Shown here: piece by piece, positions 19,623 to 29,561 of the stretch | How positions within the stretch are numbered: position 1 is the first letter of the stretch | Layout of the letters: every line of letters begins with the position of its first letter | Source: Symbiodinium natans | Lineage: Eukaryota > Sar > Dinophyceae > Suessiales > Symbiodiniaceae | Assembly (NCBI GenBank): GCA_905221605.1 | Contig: CAJNDS010002478.1 | Coordinates: 294,864-358,863 of the forward strand | Length of the DNA: 64,000 nt | Direction: 5' to 3' | Translations under genes and position numbers: made by a program | Notes under the pieces: model-generated | Seen by the model: only the letters and a program-made list of their open reading frames with translations | Database searches by the model: none | Told to the model about the DNA's origin: nothing

Positions 19623-20178
19623 AGACACAGCACCCGTCTCTTCAGGCAAGCCACCACAGCTTGCCCAGTACCTGCCGGGAGCGCAAACGGACACTAGCGA
19701 ATGTAGCCGCTTGCCCCAAGGATTGTCCAAGCCAACCCCATCTTCGCAAGCGATGTGCTAGTGAAGTGCTTGGTGTTGCTGGTTTGGTCTCTTCTCGCAG
19801 AAGCGTCTTCATACTTCGGACAGCTCAGCTGGGTTAGACGGGGAGATCACGACACATATCTGCCGAACACTCGGCGCCGAGTTCCGGGCCATCCACTTTG
19901 ATTTCAATCTCGCCCCCGGAGCTGTGCTGCCAGCGGCCCTGCGCCTGGTAGGGCGAAACCATGTTGCCTCAGGGCGAGGCACACACCTTAAACTACGGAG
20001 GGACCCTCAGAAGGAACCCTGGGAGATATGTAGGAGCTATGGGCTACGTAGGGCAATGTAGGGATAAGGGTGAAGTGCTGGGTTGAACACTACGTCACTG
20101 CGTGAAGGGATTCGAGGAGACCTTCCCCCTCCGAGGTGCTTCCAAGCGGCCCTCCGGTGGAGTGACCAACACACAAGA

Positions 20179-20284
20179 AGGTTTCCGAAATTAGGGGTAC
20201 CTTGTTGGGGTCCTTATGATGAGGGGATCCTACTATTTCGGGATCTATATTGCGGGGTCCCCTTTCTTTCGTAAACCCCCCCCC
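20179..20284 (+). mobile_element. IR-100 element, copy 4 (near-consensus)
   Basis: GGTTTCCGAAATTAGGGGTA at the left, GAGGGGATCCTACTATTTCG in the core, and CCCCTTTCTTTCGTAAACCC at the right. Ends are inverted copies of each other. On the minus strand the end gives G|GTTTACG. Confidence 0.9.
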
Positions 20285-20417
20285 ATAAGTCTTGCATCAC
20301 TTCGACGCAGTTTCAGCTTCGAGCCGAAGCCGAAGCACAGTCGACTTGTGTCTGCTTCTGGATCAAAGTGACCTAGTGCTCGCCTATGGCTCACATTCGC
20401 AGGCCCAGACGCTAGCA

Positions 20418-20468
20418 ACCCTAAACCCTAAACCCTATACCTTAAACCCTAAACCCTAAACCCTAAAC
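20418..20468 (-). repeat. Telomere-like array (CCCTAAA)
   Basis: Seven units with two variants. Starts as GTTTAGGG (minus strand) at the end of the 20469-20575 exon. Confidence 0.95.
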
Positions 20469-20575
20469 CCAAAACACCACCCATTTCTCCTGCAGGTGAC
20501 ACGAAGTGACAGGAACATCTCATTGACACAGCGTAGGAGCTCCGTCAGTCCCTTCAGTTCCCGCAAAAATGCTCC
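20469..20575 (-). CDS. Exon abutting a telomere-like array
   Basis: Minus frame LRELKGLTELLRCVNEMFLS LRVTCRRNGWCFG runs to the donor TTTTGG|GTTTAG, where the G and T belong to the array. The helix is well formed, with Leu spacing. The acceptor is near 20575 (GAAG or GGAG). Protein family unknown. Confidence 0.5.
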
Positions 20576-21081
20576 GCTTCAATCATCGGCTGCAGGCTCA
20601 GAAACCAACCACCTACATGCTGAACTGCATGCACCCGCTCGGGAATTCCCGCTCGGATGGCGCTGCAGGAACTGACCCCACAGGGACTGAGTGGCTCTCA
20701 TCTCCGCCCAAGCACTGCCCGCCAGTGCCACATCACCACGGCAGGGTGTGACTTACAAGACTTTCTCGAGGCGCCATAACGGCCCCTCAAATCTTTTGGC
20801 ACCTGTGCTGCATAAGCCGTTTTTGCGTTGCCTTACTACAGTAGATGCACAAGCTGCGCGAGCAGCACGGCCTCGAGCTTAATGTATCAAGAATCGGGTG
20901 TTCAGGTGTTCAGGCAGTACATTGTAGAAGACTGCTGTCGTGAAGCTCGTTGAACGCTTCTGTTGAGTAGATCTTGGTGCCAACTTAGGTGCCGGGCGCA
21001 CCTACTGAAACTTTCAGCAAGCCGGGTCTTGGAGGACCGTTGGCGCAGAACATCTGCTAAACACACTGGTACAAAGCAGAA

Positions 21082-21240
21082 TCAACACTCTTGCCCTGTG
21101 AGGTGGAAAGCAACGGCAGCCCATGGTCCTTGATCAAACGGCCTCCGGATAAGCGCTTCGACCCCGGGCATTGCACGGTTCACGCGCTCGCAGAAATTCT
21201 CCAGGCCACACTTGCAAGTGTTCGATTGGTATTGAGAAAG
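21082..21240 (-). CDS. Possible small exon, Cys-containing
   Basis: Minus frame TCKCGLENFCERVNRAMPGV EALIRRPFDQGPWAAVAFH ends with a stop at 21082. A plus-strand frame of 111 aa over the same bases (21091-21426) is the alternative. Confidence 0.3.
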   Translation of the reverse strand, partial: LSQYQSNTCKCGLENFCERVNRAMPGVEALIRRPFDQGPWAAVAFHLTGQEC

Positions 21241-21429
21241 TGCGCCCGGGTAGCTAGGGTCATTGAGAGGAAGTCCCACTCTCTGCATGGCCTGGGCTAC
21301 AAACGGATGAGTTTATGCACACCTGCCAAATTTCTCGGTTCTGCAATCTCATTGACAGCTGCTCCTCTTGACAAGCAGTGTAGCGAGCGGTGTAGCATAG
21401 CACTAGCAGATCATGGCTTTGAGTGATTC

Positions 21430-22340
21430 AGAGAAGCAGCTGATGTCATAGAGACGGCTGGGCTATGCAGGTGCCACTGCACCCACAAAGCCTCCACTAA
21501 TCACAAATGCATTTGGCGACCCGTGCACACCAAGGCCTGCCAGCCTCAATTGCTTTCTCGGGCATCCGTCATCTCACGAAGTGCTGGACTGATGTCCAAA
21601 ATTGTCCCTCGAGAGACGTAAACTGGCTGTGTGCCCAACTGCGTGGCTTTGCGAGCTAAGCTTTCTGCTTCGGACATAGAATCACTACCGAGCTAAGAGG
21701 ACACGTGGCGCAGAGCTCGTCGATTCCCGCCTTCTTGATTCAGGCTCAACTCAGCTAGGCAAACGAGATTCAAAGGAGAGATCGACTTCACAGTCCTTCC
21801 TGTGAGTATTGCGAACCTTTGATGCCTCAAGTTCTGTAGACGAGCTCGGCTGGGATCTGAGGTTCCTCGACTTTGTCAAAGGTATGGACAGAGCAGAAAT
21901 AATTATGCATCAAAAAACAGGACCCCAGTACAAAAAAAACAGAGCTTTGCAAACGAAAATCAGGACAACGCGTACAATCAGCAGTCGAAGGCCTCCCTTC
22001 TCACACTATATAAGCCCAGGAAGTTTGCGTTCGGTGTCCTGACTTCGTTGCAAGCTACCAGACACAGACTGCTCACGTTGTACCAGATGCTCGTGTTCTG
22101 CCTGCAATTTCAAGCTGAACCGCCACTTTCCTCAGCGACATTCCAAGCTTCCCTGCTTGCGAACCCAAAACACCGCAGCCTTCACCTAGTCGGCCTCACC
22201 GTCCTCTTTGGGAGTGTCATCCTGGCAGCTGGCAAGCAGCCCAGGCCCCCATCATGTGCGTGGTAAGTAAGGCTACACCAAAGCGGAAACCGACATACCG
22301 ACATTGCACCAAGAGCAGCATCAGAGAGAAGCAAAACGAA
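21430..22340. other. No firm gene
   Basis: Open frames are short on both strands. The plus frame at 22048-22266 (hydrophobic C-terminal half) is the only one of note and has no supporting splice or homology evidence. Confidence 0.35.
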
Positions 22341-22347
22341 GGGTTTC

Positions 22348-22380
22348 CTTCGGTTCCTTCGGTTCCTTCGGTTCCTTCTT
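22348..22380. repeat. CCTTCGGTT 9-bp tandem repeat
   Basis: About four CCTTCGGTT units in a possibly coding context (minus strand: Glu-Gly-Thr repeats). In-frame 9-bp units do not shift a reading frame. Confidence 0.8.
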
Positions 22381-22788
22381 CTCCTCGGCGCCGTTGGTCG
22401 TTGGCTTGGACGTCACGCCCGGCACCTCGGGAGAGCCGCAAGGCAGAGCCTTTGGACTCAGCAGGACTCAGGGAGCGAAGGGAATTGGAGTCAGATGGAG
22501 AGTCGGCGGTGCTTGGTGACTTAGTGCTTGTGACATCATGATGCCATCTTGTCCTACACACCTGTCAAAACCCCCAAGCCTAGTGCAGAACTAGACAGGA
22601 CGAGTGCAGACGCTTTCCTGTTCATTCGGGCCCGAAGGAGTTGAATGCATTCTTGGTGATAGGCCTCGCTTTGGGAAACACAGTGGGTCCCTTGGCCGCC
22701 TGAATGGATCCCACCCCTTTGTACGCGCCGGGCATCCGCACGAACTCAGAGGCATCCGCACGGAGAGAGGCCGAGCCAGCCTGCCGAA

Positions 22789-22902
22789 ACCCTAGACCCT
22801 AAACCCTAAACCCTCAACCCTAAACCCTCAACCCTCAACCCTCAACCCTAAACCCTAAACCCTAAACCCTAAACCCTAAACCCTAAACCCTAAACCCTAA
22901 AC
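22789..22902 (-). repeat. Telomere-like array (CCCTAAA)
   Basis: About 16 units, with CCCTCAA variants clustered in the middle. On the minus strand it begins GTTTAGGG at the end of the 22903-22963 exon. Confidence 0.97.
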
Positions 22903-22963
22903 CCTAGCCGCTGTGACACTTGGCAAGGCTCCCGCTCATGCTTCAAGACTTCGAGATCCAGGA
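22903..22963 (-). CDS. Cassette exon between an IR-100 end and a telomere-like array
   Basis: 61-nt exon: acceptor TCTCTGAAG ten bases past the IR-100 end (22974-22995), donor CTAGG|GTTTAG from the array. The frame reads LDLEVLKHEREPCQVSQRL, charged and coding-like. Both flanking introns are thus made of the two repeat types. Confidence 0.5.
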
Positions 22964-22973
22964 CTTCAGAGAA

Positions 22974-23024
22974 GGGGGGTTTACGAAAATAGGGGTTTAG
23001 GGTTTAGGGTTTAGGGTTTAGGGT

Positions 23025-23056
<32 letters not shown>

Positions 23057-23376
23057 GGTTTAGGTTTAGGGTTTAGGGTTTAGGGTTTAGGGTTTAGGGT
23101 TTAGGGTTTAGGGTTTAGGGTTTAGGGTTTAGGGTTTAGGGTTTAGGGTTTAGGGTTTAGGGTTTAGGGGTTAGGGTTTCGGGGTTAGGGTTTAGGGTTT
23201 AGGGTTTAGGGTTTAGGGTTTAGGGTTTAGGGTTTAGGGTTTAGGGTTTAGGGTTTAGGGTTTAGGGTTTAGGGTGTAGGGCTTGGCTTAGGCGGTACCT
23301 TATTGGGGACCTTTATTCTGGGGGATCCTAGTATTTGGGGGTCTAGATCAGAGGTCCCTCATTTTCGTAAACCCCC
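22974..23376. mobile_element. IR-100 element split by a telomere-like array
   Basis: The left end GGGGGGTTTACGAAAATAGG (22974-22995) and the right part (23289-23376: GCGGTACCTTATTGGGGACC ... CATTTTCGTAAACCCCC) are in the order of a normal element, but an array of about 290 bp of TTTAGGG lies between them, starting straight after the left terminal repeat. The total is one element with a telomere-like insert or expansion. Confidence 0.75.
22996..23288 (+). repeat. Long telomere-like array (TTTAGGG) inside IR-100
   Basis: About 41 heptamers, mostly perfect, with a TTGAGGG block near the start and two odd units in the middle. One of the longest arrays in the window. Confidence 0.97.
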
Positions 23377-23383
23377 ATATGAT

Positions 23384-23995
23384 GCAGCTCAATAAGCCTT
23401 GGAGGGCTCCTTGGGTGCTCAAAACAGTCCCGAGATCGAAACCCACAAATCACCACTCGCCTGCCCTGGGGCCGAGGGCAGAGAGACATTGCCACGGGCG
23501 ATCGTGAGCTTCAGCAGCTGCTTTTCCTTGCACTCCTGGATCCCGGGCGGTTTGAACAAGCTTGTCACGGCTGTGCTGCGCCGCCCTCCCTCAAACCTAA
23601 GCCCCTACACCCCGCGTCCACTTCCACTACATCTCACTACACTCGCCCCCACACCCTTGAACTTGAATTAAACCCCAACCTGCCTGTAGCATAGCGGCCG
23701 GGTTATAGACGATGTGGTTCACGCTGATAATGCGATCCTTGCAAGGTAATCGTGGACGGGCGCTTGGAGCCAGTAGGGCCAGGGTCCCGGCTCTAGAACT
23801 TTCGGGTTTGCAGGGTTTGAGAGGCAGCGTTTCGAGTTTAGGGTTTCGGCTCAGCGGTTAGGTGTTTAGGAACTCGAGGTTACCATTGTACTACCGAGAC
23901 ACCTTTGGAAACACCGCTTTCTCCGCGAATGCGCTTCCTGCCAACAGGCTGACAGGTCTCTGCAATCAGGGATCGGACCCCAGATTCTCATTATT
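23384..23995. other. No firm gene
   Basis: A plus frame at 23399-23671 is open but composition is unconvincing. No repeats of note except short TTTAGGG-like words near 23840. Confidence 0.35.
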
Positions 23996-24052
23996 GATAT
24001 TAATATTAATATTAATATTAATATTGCTATTAGTAGTAGTACTATTATTATT
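23996..24052. repeat. AT-rich TAATAT microsatellite
   Basis: TATTAATATTAATATTAATA and related units followed by TAGTAGTAGTACTATTATTA. Confidence 0.9.
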
Positions 24053-24427
24053 CATTATATCTTTGATTTTACCCTGATTATTCTTGTTGTTGAAGCAGAC
24101 TTGACTTGAGGTGCTGAACCACCTGAGTGTTTGTTTTGCGGGCACGGTGCGTGGTTGCAACCGGAGGCGCCCGGCCTAGGCACTGTCGATTCCATGCTTC
24201 CACCGCTCCGCCCGGACGGATGCCCTCCACCAGCAGCACGCCCTCGGCACTTCGATGAGAAGTACCATGTGACATTTGCTTGGCAGCTTCAGGTGCAGAA
24301 GCAGAATGGCCCCACGTCTCCGCTGCTGCAAGGCTGATGTCCATAGCACAGGCATCAGCTTGCTTGTCCGCTACTCTATCTGTCTCTATATCTCTTTCTC
24401 TTGTGGGGTTTCGCACTTGGCGAGCCC

Positions 24428-24478
24428 CGTTCTTCTTCTTCTTCTTCTTCTCCTTCTTCTCCTTCTTCTTCTTCTGCG
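24428..24478. repeat. CTT trinucleotide repeat
   Basis: About 16 TTC/CTT units with a few CTC interruptions; a pyrimidine tract on the plus strand. Confidence 0.95.
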
Positions 24479-24587
24479 CACTTCAGATCCTCTTCCTTCC
24501 TTCCTTCCAGTGCACTTAGCCCGCTAGGGGGCTGCCCCGAGGTGCAGCTAGTTGGGTGAGAAAGTGCCAAATAAGAAGCTCTTCTTC

Positions 24588-24826
24588 TTCTCCTGCTTCT
24601 TCTACTTCTACTTCCTACTTCCTACTTGCTACTTCCTACTTCCTACTTCCTACTTCCTACTTCCTGCTTCCTGCTTCCTGCTTCCTACTTCCTATTTCTT
24701 ACCTTCAACTTCCTACTTCCTACTTCCTACTTCCTGCTGCCTACTTCCTACTTCCTACTTCCTACTTCCTACTGCCTACTTCCTACTTCCTACTTCCTAC
24801 TTCCTACTTCCTTCTTCCTCTTCTTT
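24588..24826. repeat. TACTTCC heptamer satellite
   Basis: About 33 copies of CTACTTC(C) with TGCTTCC variants. The unit is seven bases long like the telomere-type repeat but of unrelated sequence. Open frames across it (poly YFLLPTS) are artefacts of the repeat; since 7 is not a multiple of 3 they cycle through all frames. Confidence 0.95.
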
Positions 24827-25159
24827 GTATTCTTATTCTTCTTCTCTCTTGCTTTTTCATGGGGCCTGGGGGCAAGCCCCCAGGCTAGCTCTCTCTTTCT
24901 GGCTCTCGCTCTGGCTCTGGCTCTCGCTCTTGCCTTCTTCTTCTTCCTTCTATGGATTTTCTTCTTGGTTGTCTTACTATTCTTTTAATTGTCCTGTCTG
25001 TCCTTGTCTGGATCTCCAGACCTCTGTCGGTGCGTCCGTGTCTGTGTCAGTCTCTGTCTATCGAATGTCAGATGAACCCGGGCATGCGCAGCAGCCACAG
25101 GTCCCGGGCTTCCGAGTTGTGGTGCGATACATTGAGCCCGAGCTCGGTGCCATCCGCCT

Positions 25160-25470
25160 TCAAAGCACGGCTACCGCAAAAGTTACCTGAAGCATCTTCT
25201 CGGCCTTGAAAAAAACTGCAGCGAACTTCCCCTGCTTCATGGGATCTCGATTAGGCATGTTTGGGCAGCCTGCGGCTCTTCTCCTGGCATATACGAAGCC
25301 CCCGCAACGCGCCTTACGCAAGGTGAAGCTGAAAATCCGATCCTCGCCCATACCTGACAGGACGACCGGGGCTTTAGAGCTCAGCGTCGGGGCTCTGCCC
25401 ACCGAGGCAGCACCCATCACTTGTTGTCTCTGCGTAGTATCTCCGAGTCTTTCAGAAACTTCTGTTTTTA
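25160..25470 (-). CDS. Possible exon
   Basis: Minus frame FFKAEKMLQ preceded by RDPMKQGKFAAV and MGEDRIFSFTLRKARCGGFV, coding-like. The plus frame over the same bases is also open. The frame continues upstream into the ATTACT-type repeat, which cannot be coding. Confidence 0.3.
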
Positions 25471-25475
25471 CCATG

Positions 25476-25735
25476 ATTATTACCATGATTATTGCTACTG
25501 TTGCTACCATTACTGCCATTACTACCATTACTACTACTATTACTACTATGACTACTATGACTACTATTACTACTATTACTGCTATGACTACTATTACTAC
25601 TATTACTACTATTACTACTGTTACTACTATGACTACTATGACTACTATTACTACTATGACTACTATGACTACTATTACTACTATTACTACTATTACTACT
25701 ATTACTACGATTACTACGATTACTACTGTTGTGAT
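25476..25735. repeat. ATTACT / ATGACT compound microsatellite
   Basis: Trinucleotide-phased array of ACTATTACT and ACTATGACT. The long Thr/Ile and Val/Ile frames across it are artefacts. Confidence 0.95.
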
Positions 25736-26390
25736 TCCACTATTGCTTTTATTATTCCATGTTGTTCCGGCCTCCCAGTGCACGTCCATTGACAGTGAAG
25801 GGGGATGGCATCTCCATGGTCGGGGTCAGCGACTGCATCAGGGAAAGCGGTGTGCGCTGAGGCGTCACCTGACCTGCGAATTCGCAGAATCTCGTTTGTT
25901 GTGGCAACTGCAGTGGCGCTCACAAACTGTCAAATTTCAGAAGCAAGAAGATGCCAGAAATTCACTTGGGCTCCCTGCCCAGAGACTCGGCCAGAGAGAT
26001 GGGCGCGCCCGGCGTGCCAGGGACCGGGGACAAGGGCAGTGGTGGAAAGCCCGGGACCTTGGACCCGAAAGCCGAAGTGGAAGCCCCACCCAGGTATGGG
26101 CTGGACATAGCACGCCGTCATAGGCAGGTCTCTGGCGCCCTGGCCTCTGGCAGCGGCATGTCCGCGTCCACGCGCGCCTGGGGGGCGAACGGCGGCGGCG
26201 TCGAAGCCTGTGGAGGTTGTAAGCAGCTCCAGCCGACTCCAGCTCATTCAGGCAAGGCTCTGTTGCAAGAAAGTTGTGGTGACAGCAGGTGCCTCCAACT
26301 GCTTGGTCGTGGCTTCGGGGTCTTCGGCAGTTGTACCTCACATGGAAGCTTCAACATGTGTGTGGTTGGCAATGTTGCTCGCTGACATTA

Positions 26391-27486
26391 CTATGGGGTC
26401 AGTGCCAGGACCCGGCGGTCACGACAGGTGGGATGCTTGATCGCACTGCCGATGTCTATGTGCTGCCCAAGAGCTTGCACACGAGTCTGGCGATGAGAAG
26501 TCCTGACAGCACATCCTTCAGCACAAGTTATCATTGGTGCTTGGAGATGACCAGCTATAGCCACGGGTCCTTGCCATTCAGGTAGCCGGTATTGACAGAT
26601 GCCAGATTGGTGGCCAGGCTTTGGACGAGCTGACGGGGCAGATGGAGGCACAAGAGTGGGAACAACGAAAGCTGACTGTGCCCAGAAACACATCTGAAGG
26701 CCCGAGTGCTTTCGGTAGAAGATGCACGGGCGCATCAATGCGAACTCGAGACGATAGGTGTTTTTTGAGCACGGGCCTGCTTCAGGCGAGCATTCTCCGC
26801 TTCCAAATCCTGGCTGCTCTTCTGGAGGCGGGCCTCGACACGCGAAGGACATGAATCCTGGGCCAAGGCGCCTGGAACTTCAAGCATTGGGGCTCGAGCA
26901 ATGTCGTCCTGGTGTTGTTGCACCGTTTGCTGGTGACGCTGCCTCAAGTCGCAAGCGAGCACCACCGAGGAACGGGGCGATGCAAGACTCAAGCAACTCA
27001 ATTTATACAACATCTACTCTGGAGTGTGTGGGATCGCGTACACAGCGTCACGTGCTGCAATCTGACAGCTTGATGCCCTCAATATCCCGGTAGGGGCGGG
27101 ACTTCATTTGCGCGACCACCTGGCGCAGAATCGGGTGCCCCTAAGGTGGCTCCTGTTGACAAAAACACGTGCTTGCCTGCTTGCCCTTGGTGAACATCTC
27201 GTCCGTCTTCTCCCGAACCTGCACAGGACTCCAAAGCAGTAGGCCCAGTCCCAGAAGCATGAAACCAGGGCCGCATAGCTGTGGACCTTGTAATCGACCT
27301 CTGAGAGAACAAGCTCTTGAATCGCCTCGTGAATGGCAAGGTCGCTGACTGCTGCTGGTTTGCTAGCTGCCACCCTTGGTGACACCGGCGCCTTTTGTTT
27401 AATTTGCATTCCGTCATGTCCAAAGCCCAGCATGAGTTGCTGCATTGCAGCGTCCCATGGCTGTCCTGTGCAAATAGTGGCAACAT
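26391..27486 (-). CDS. Hypothetical coiled-coil protein, several exons
   Basis: Most upstream piece (27445 to about 27250): QQLMLGFGHDGMQIKQKAPV then AASKPAAVSDLAIHEAIQEL VLSEVDYKVHSYAAL. A second piece in another frame (27250-27079) reads GTGPTALESCAGSGEDGRDV HQGQAGKHVFLSTGATLG. A third (27013-26735) has HQQTVQQHQDDIARAP and VEARLQKSSQDLEAENARLK, a clear coiled coil. A tail follows at 26578-26772. All are on the minus strand in order. No family assigned. Confidence 0.5.
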
Positions 27487-27619
27487 TATCTGTGACTCCT
27501 CGACACCTCTTCCACTAAAGACTGACCCAAGTCAGCCGGCGATGGTGCTGGAACAAGGCGACGTGCTGTACAAGTCGAAGACAAAGAAGCCACGTGCTTC
27601 CTTTTGAAGCGGTGAATTC

Positions 27620-28050
27620 GATGAACACGAAAGCGTGTGACATCGCTGTGCTTTCACAAAGCAAAACCCTTTCTCACCCACAGCTCTTCTATCGCATGCG
27701 GCGCTGGAGCAAACCTGAGATGGTGAGGTGGCCTGCTGCCAGTCGGGCTGCCTGATATGTCTGTACTGATATGAAGAATGATGAGGATAAGAATAATAGT
27801 ACTAACAATAATAAAAAAACACTAGTAGTCATGAATAATGCATACTGTAATATATAATATATGATATATGATCTAGAATATCCTATTTAATGGAAAAATA
27901 TAAAAAAAGGCAATGCCAACAGCCGCCATGTGCTGAGAATGGGAAGTTTTATTACTTGCAACGTTTAGGCTGTTCATCAATAGTACGCGCTTGTAACTTT
28001 GCTGCTAGCTTCGGAACAGCCTGATCCCCGAACGGGTGATGCCAAAGACC
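27620..28050. other. AT-rich non-coding stretch
   Basis: AT-rich (27770-27910 includes TATATAATATATGATATATG). No exon seen; probably intergenic spacer or a long intron. Confidence 0.5.
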
Positions 28051-28107
28051 TTGCTTAAGTGTAGCTTGCGTTGATCCTTATACCTTTGCCATCTGAAACT
28101 GCCCAGC

Positions 28108-28245
28108 ATCTCCTTTTAAAGGTTTGGCCCACATCTCCTTTTTCGGGCTTGCCACCCAAGATCTCCTTCCAGAGGGGCTTACGCCTGAGGGTTGGACCCC
28201 AACATCTCCTTTCAGGGGCCCAACATCTCCTTTTAGGGTTCGCGG
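28108..28245. repeat. CATCTCCTTT repeat cluster
   Basis: Five copies of A-CATCTCCTTT (two degenerate) at irregular 20-40 bp spacing, each followed by an AGGGG/AAAGG word; a decayed minisatellite. Confidence 0.6.
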
Positions 28246-28448
28246 CCTCCCTGTAGCCAGGGGGAGAGGGCATCCCCAAAACAGCCTCGAGAGGCCCCCA
28301 AAAAAAGAAAAGGGGTACAAGCAAACAAAAGGAACGGCAAACTAAGCTCACCGTAGGAAGTTGAACTAACCGAGCTACCTGAGCCTGACAACCCACACTC
28401 TGACTGGAGACAAGACACACGCTCCCGCAGCTCCGACGGCTATCAACG

Positions 28449-28700
28449 TCAGCGGCGAAAGCGCGCTGCGAAAGCTCTGGAGCCAGGAAGGCTTCCTGGC
28501 AACACACAGCAAGCTGGACATTGACTTCTCGCCTTTTTAGTAGCTTCCTGTTGGAGAGCACCCTGCGACTTCAGATTTGTGAAGCGAATGCACAACCAAT
28601 ACAAAAAACAGCACGTCCTCACGAAGAGCTCATTGCAACCGCCGTGCTCGACAAAGTGCTCGATCGCATCTACGCAGGCCTGCGCAAAAGCGGGCATCAT
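28449..28700 (-). CDS. Hypothetical exon
   Basis: Minus frame MMPAFAQACVDAIEHFVEHG GCNELFVRTCCFLYWLCIRF, an amphipathic then hydrophobic run, coding-like to about 28560. A further exon at 28470-28561 (LSNRKLLKRREVNVQLAVCC) is in a different frame. Confidence 0.4.
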   Translation of the reverse strand: MMPAFAQACVDAIEHFVEHGGCNELFVRTCCFLYWLCIRFTNLKSQGALQQEATKKARSQCPACCVLPGSLPGSRAFAARFRR

Positions 28701-28704
28701 GTCT

Positions 28705-29560
28705 CAACAGCACAGTCGAAATATCGGCCGTACCAAATCGTGGCACAGCACCGAATGAACAGAATTTAACTGATGATAGCGCCGGTCTGGTGTAAAAACA
28801 AAATTCAAAAACACATATGCTATGGACACATCCAGAGAAACATGGCGTGGGTCCATCACGCTCGTTCATGCTCAACACGTCAATAGATCAGCTCGAGGAT
28901 TACAATGGATAACAGTCCAAGCTGCCGGCTACATGCATAGGAGAGTACATCATAATCACCGTTGTCGTCAGGCAAATTCTGGCTCCCCCAGATGGACAAG
29001 GACTAGTCGGATGGGGAGGGGGGAGGCGCTTGTTGCGGGAGTCGCTGCCTTGGCTTTGCATTTACCGTTTCTGGCCGTGCCACTCTTCGCCCGCTTCTAG
29101 AGGCATTTCTCGAGGCTGCACTCAAGTAATCTGAGAAATCCTGCTACTTGTTTGCGGTCCCGAAAGATGACACAAATCGAAACGGTCAGAGCCAATGTGT
29201 GGGAATCTGAGCGAGAAGACCAAGTCTAAGCAGTGCGAACGAACCCCGATGATTGATGGTGTGGTCGCAGGATTGTTGGTGCTGGCAGCGATCTTGGCAA
29301 AAAGTGCTTAGCCAGGCGGTGGGTGAAAGTTGCCCGAGGTCACATGTGTGCTTCAGCTCGGAGTTGCTGGTTGCGGTGCAGGCTAGCTGGCGTGTATGGA
29401 GCCATTCGCTTGCTCACCTAGCTGACTTCATTCCCAGCTGGTTCGGAAATGAGGCTCGCAACCAGTTCTGCTGTTGAGATCCATGCTACTCTTTGTTGGC
29501 CTCGTTTTTCCTTGTTCCTTGGACATCTTGGACGGCACATCGCATTGCTGTCATCACCCC
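28705..29560. other. No firm gene; 3' side of the UGT gene
   Basis: Any last UGT exon and its 3' UTR should lie here on the minus strand. No clear exon was identified. Confidence 0.35.
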
Positions 29561-29561
29561 C

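Noticed and set aside
22789-23288. True chromosome end or telomere fusion
   Set aside because: The inverted CCCTAAA/TTTAGGG order would fit an inside-out fusion, but similar pairs recur at several sites and enclose exon-like sequence, so an intron-linked origin is more economical. An assembly artefact at any single site cannot be excluded.
24552-25190. Frames rich in YFLLPTS
   Set aside because: Translation of the TACTTCC heptamer in successive frames.
25206-26123. A 305-codon plus frame with Thr-Ile repeats
   Set aside because: Its middle is the ATTACT/ATGACT microsatellite; the outer parts are equally open on the minus strand.
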